Shown here: in pieces, positions 63,351 through 64,000 of the stretch
Numbering within the stretch: position 1 is the first letter of the stretch
Layout: every line of letters starts with the position of its first letter
Source of the DNA: Microbacterium bovistercoris
Lineage (GTDB): Bacteria > Actinomycetota > Actinomycetes > Actinomycetales > Microbacteriaceae
DNA: 64,000 nucleotides
Assembly (NCBI RefSeq): GCF_003387575.1
Contig: NZ_QUAB01000015.1
Coordinates: 77,365-141,364, forward strand
Reading direction: 5' to 3'
Notes under the pieces: generated by a model
The model's database searches: none
What the model was told of the DNA's origin: nothing
What the model saw: only the letters and a program-made list of their open reading frames with translations
Translations under genes and position numbers: made by a program

Positions 63351-63793
63351 CGGTGGACGCGAATCGTTCTCCGCGATGTCAACCAGCGTGTCCCTAAATG
63401 AGGACAAGACGGGAACAACCCCGCTGGAGCAGAGGTAGGGTGGCGCGGACCGCTTCTTATGACTCATCCGGCCCGCGTCAGCATCGCGGCTGAGTAATCG
63501 AATCTCGATAACCTCCATGACCTCCAACGTCCGTCCCACATCGACCGGACGCCGTTCGCAGGATGGCGGTCGTGTCCGAGTACTTCGCGTCGTCGGTCCG
63601 CAGGATGTGCGCGAATCAAAGTTGTGCGGTCACGTTCCTGCCACGCGGAACGGACAGCCCCTCGGACTGGCCGCAGAAGTTACGAGATGTGCGGTCGTAG
63701 GCCCTCTGTATCCAGCGCTACAAATCGTCGCCGATGTCGTCCGTCCGCGAGCGCTCAGACGTTAAACCGGAACTCCACCACGTCACGTCGCCG
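63348..63793. other. Intergenic accessory DNA
   Basis: This 446-base stretch has only short frames without family signals. It holds the cassette promoter region at its left end and flanking motif copy C at its right end. I see no further gene. Confidence 0.5.
63751..63790. repeat. Flanking motif copy C
   Basis: GCGCTCAGACGTTAAACCGG then AACTCCACCACGTCAC. With copy B it brackets the two-gene cassette, like a direct repeat. Confidence 0.5.
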
Positions 63794-64000
63794 TTAGCGG
63801 TCACCGACGTAGAGCACGTCGGCGCGTTCCCGTGGGAAGAAGTTGCTCTCGAAGTCGAGCTCATTGGGAACCCAGACTTCGTTCCAGAGCCGGATGAAGT
63901 CGCGGCCGAGCGCTTCATCGCGCCGCATCCCCCGCTCCTGAGCCGTTTCGAGCGGGATATCGACCCATACGCTCAGATCGAGAAAGGGCAGAGCCTCGGG
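63794..64000 (-). CDS. Uridine-kinase-like P-loop protein, C-terminal part (continues past the window)
   Basis: The frame ends at TAA 63794-63796 and is open to the right edge (68 residues). It reads FLDLSVWVDIPLETAQERGMR, RDEALGRDFIRLWNEVWVP and FFPRERADVLYVG, the lid and final strand of uridine kinase/phosphoribulokinase-like NTPases, where 'VD.P...A..R...RD' and 'ADV.' are typical. The P-loop lies outside the window. A fragment with the same end lies 2 kb to the left. Confidence 0.65.
   Translation of the reverse strand, partial: PEALPFLDLSVWVDIPLETAQERGMRRDEALGRDFIRLWNEVWVPNELDFESNFFPRERADVLYVGDR

Noticed and set aside
63273-63539. 88-residue minus-strand frame upstream of the cassette
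   Set aside because: It covers the palindromic operator and promoter and has no family-like features.

Overview
The window is very GC-rich chromosomal DNA from an actinobacterium. Microbacteriaceae, probably Microbacterium or a close relative, fits best. The reasons are the succinylase-type lysine genes with an actinobacterial DapD, DUF3117, a 7Fe ferredoxin next to dapC, frequent GTG starts, ATGA/GTGA gene overlaps, many leaderless promoters, and the recurrent word GGATGCC/GGCATCC. This is inference from gene content; no rRNA or other marker is present. No tRNA, rRNA, CRISPR array or complete insertion sequence was recognised.

Layout. 1-10.8 kb: end of an O-methyltransferase, DUF3117, a PIG-V-like membrane protein, divergent dapE/dapD, a DEAD-box helicase, citrate synthase, dapC-fdxA, and an azlCD pair divergent from an XRE-cupin regulator. 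10.8-15.7 kb: a secreted lysozyme-like protein with a structured 5' leader, typA, a CPBP protease and small proteins. 15.7-21 kb: an oligopeptide ABC transporter (SBP, two permeases, double ATPase). 21-25.8 kb: gcvT-gcvH-gcvP behind a tandem glycine riboswitch. 25.9-29.3 kb: a sugar ABC transporter (SBP and two permeases, no ATPase) behind a palindromic ROK-like operator. 29.4-35.3 kb: an NrtR-type NUDIX regulator and nadA-nadB-nadC-cysteine desulfurase. The desulfurase probably builds the Fe-S cluster of NadA. 35.3-50 kb: glycosyltransferase, SDR, a 91-bp minisatellite, an ABC exporter, two MFS transporters, DUF2804, Fpg/Nei glycosylase, acetyltransferase, a BTAD/NB-ARC regulator, LysE and TDT transporters. 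50-55 kb: fdhD, Dyp peroxidase, DUF488 and a YdeP/FdhF-like molybdoenzyme. 55-61.5 kb: small conserved or hypothetical genes. 61.5-64 kb: an accessory segment of visibly lower GC.

The most interesting parts are these. (1) A two-gene cassette at 61964-63312 has overlapping genes. One protein ends in a HEPN-like domain with an R-x4-H motif. Both proteins carry what looks like the same winged-helix module. An 11-bp perfect palindrome overlaps the promoter, and fragments of a nucleoside-kinase gene lie on both sides. It looks like an uncharacterised defence or toxin-type system. (2) Four related palindromic elements are inserted in frame in nadB (three) and the adjacent cysteine desulfurase (one), and part of nadB is also tandemly duplicated. 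(3) Short dispersed repeat elements sit in the gcv operon: one inside the second glycine aptamer, one in gcvP and one in gcvT. (4) About 18 genes show a TAnnnT-like -10 box followed by exactly 6 or 7 bases and then the start codon, which is a regular leaderless-promoter grammar. (5) The leader of the lysozyme-like gene is closed by a perfect long-range 8-bp stem.
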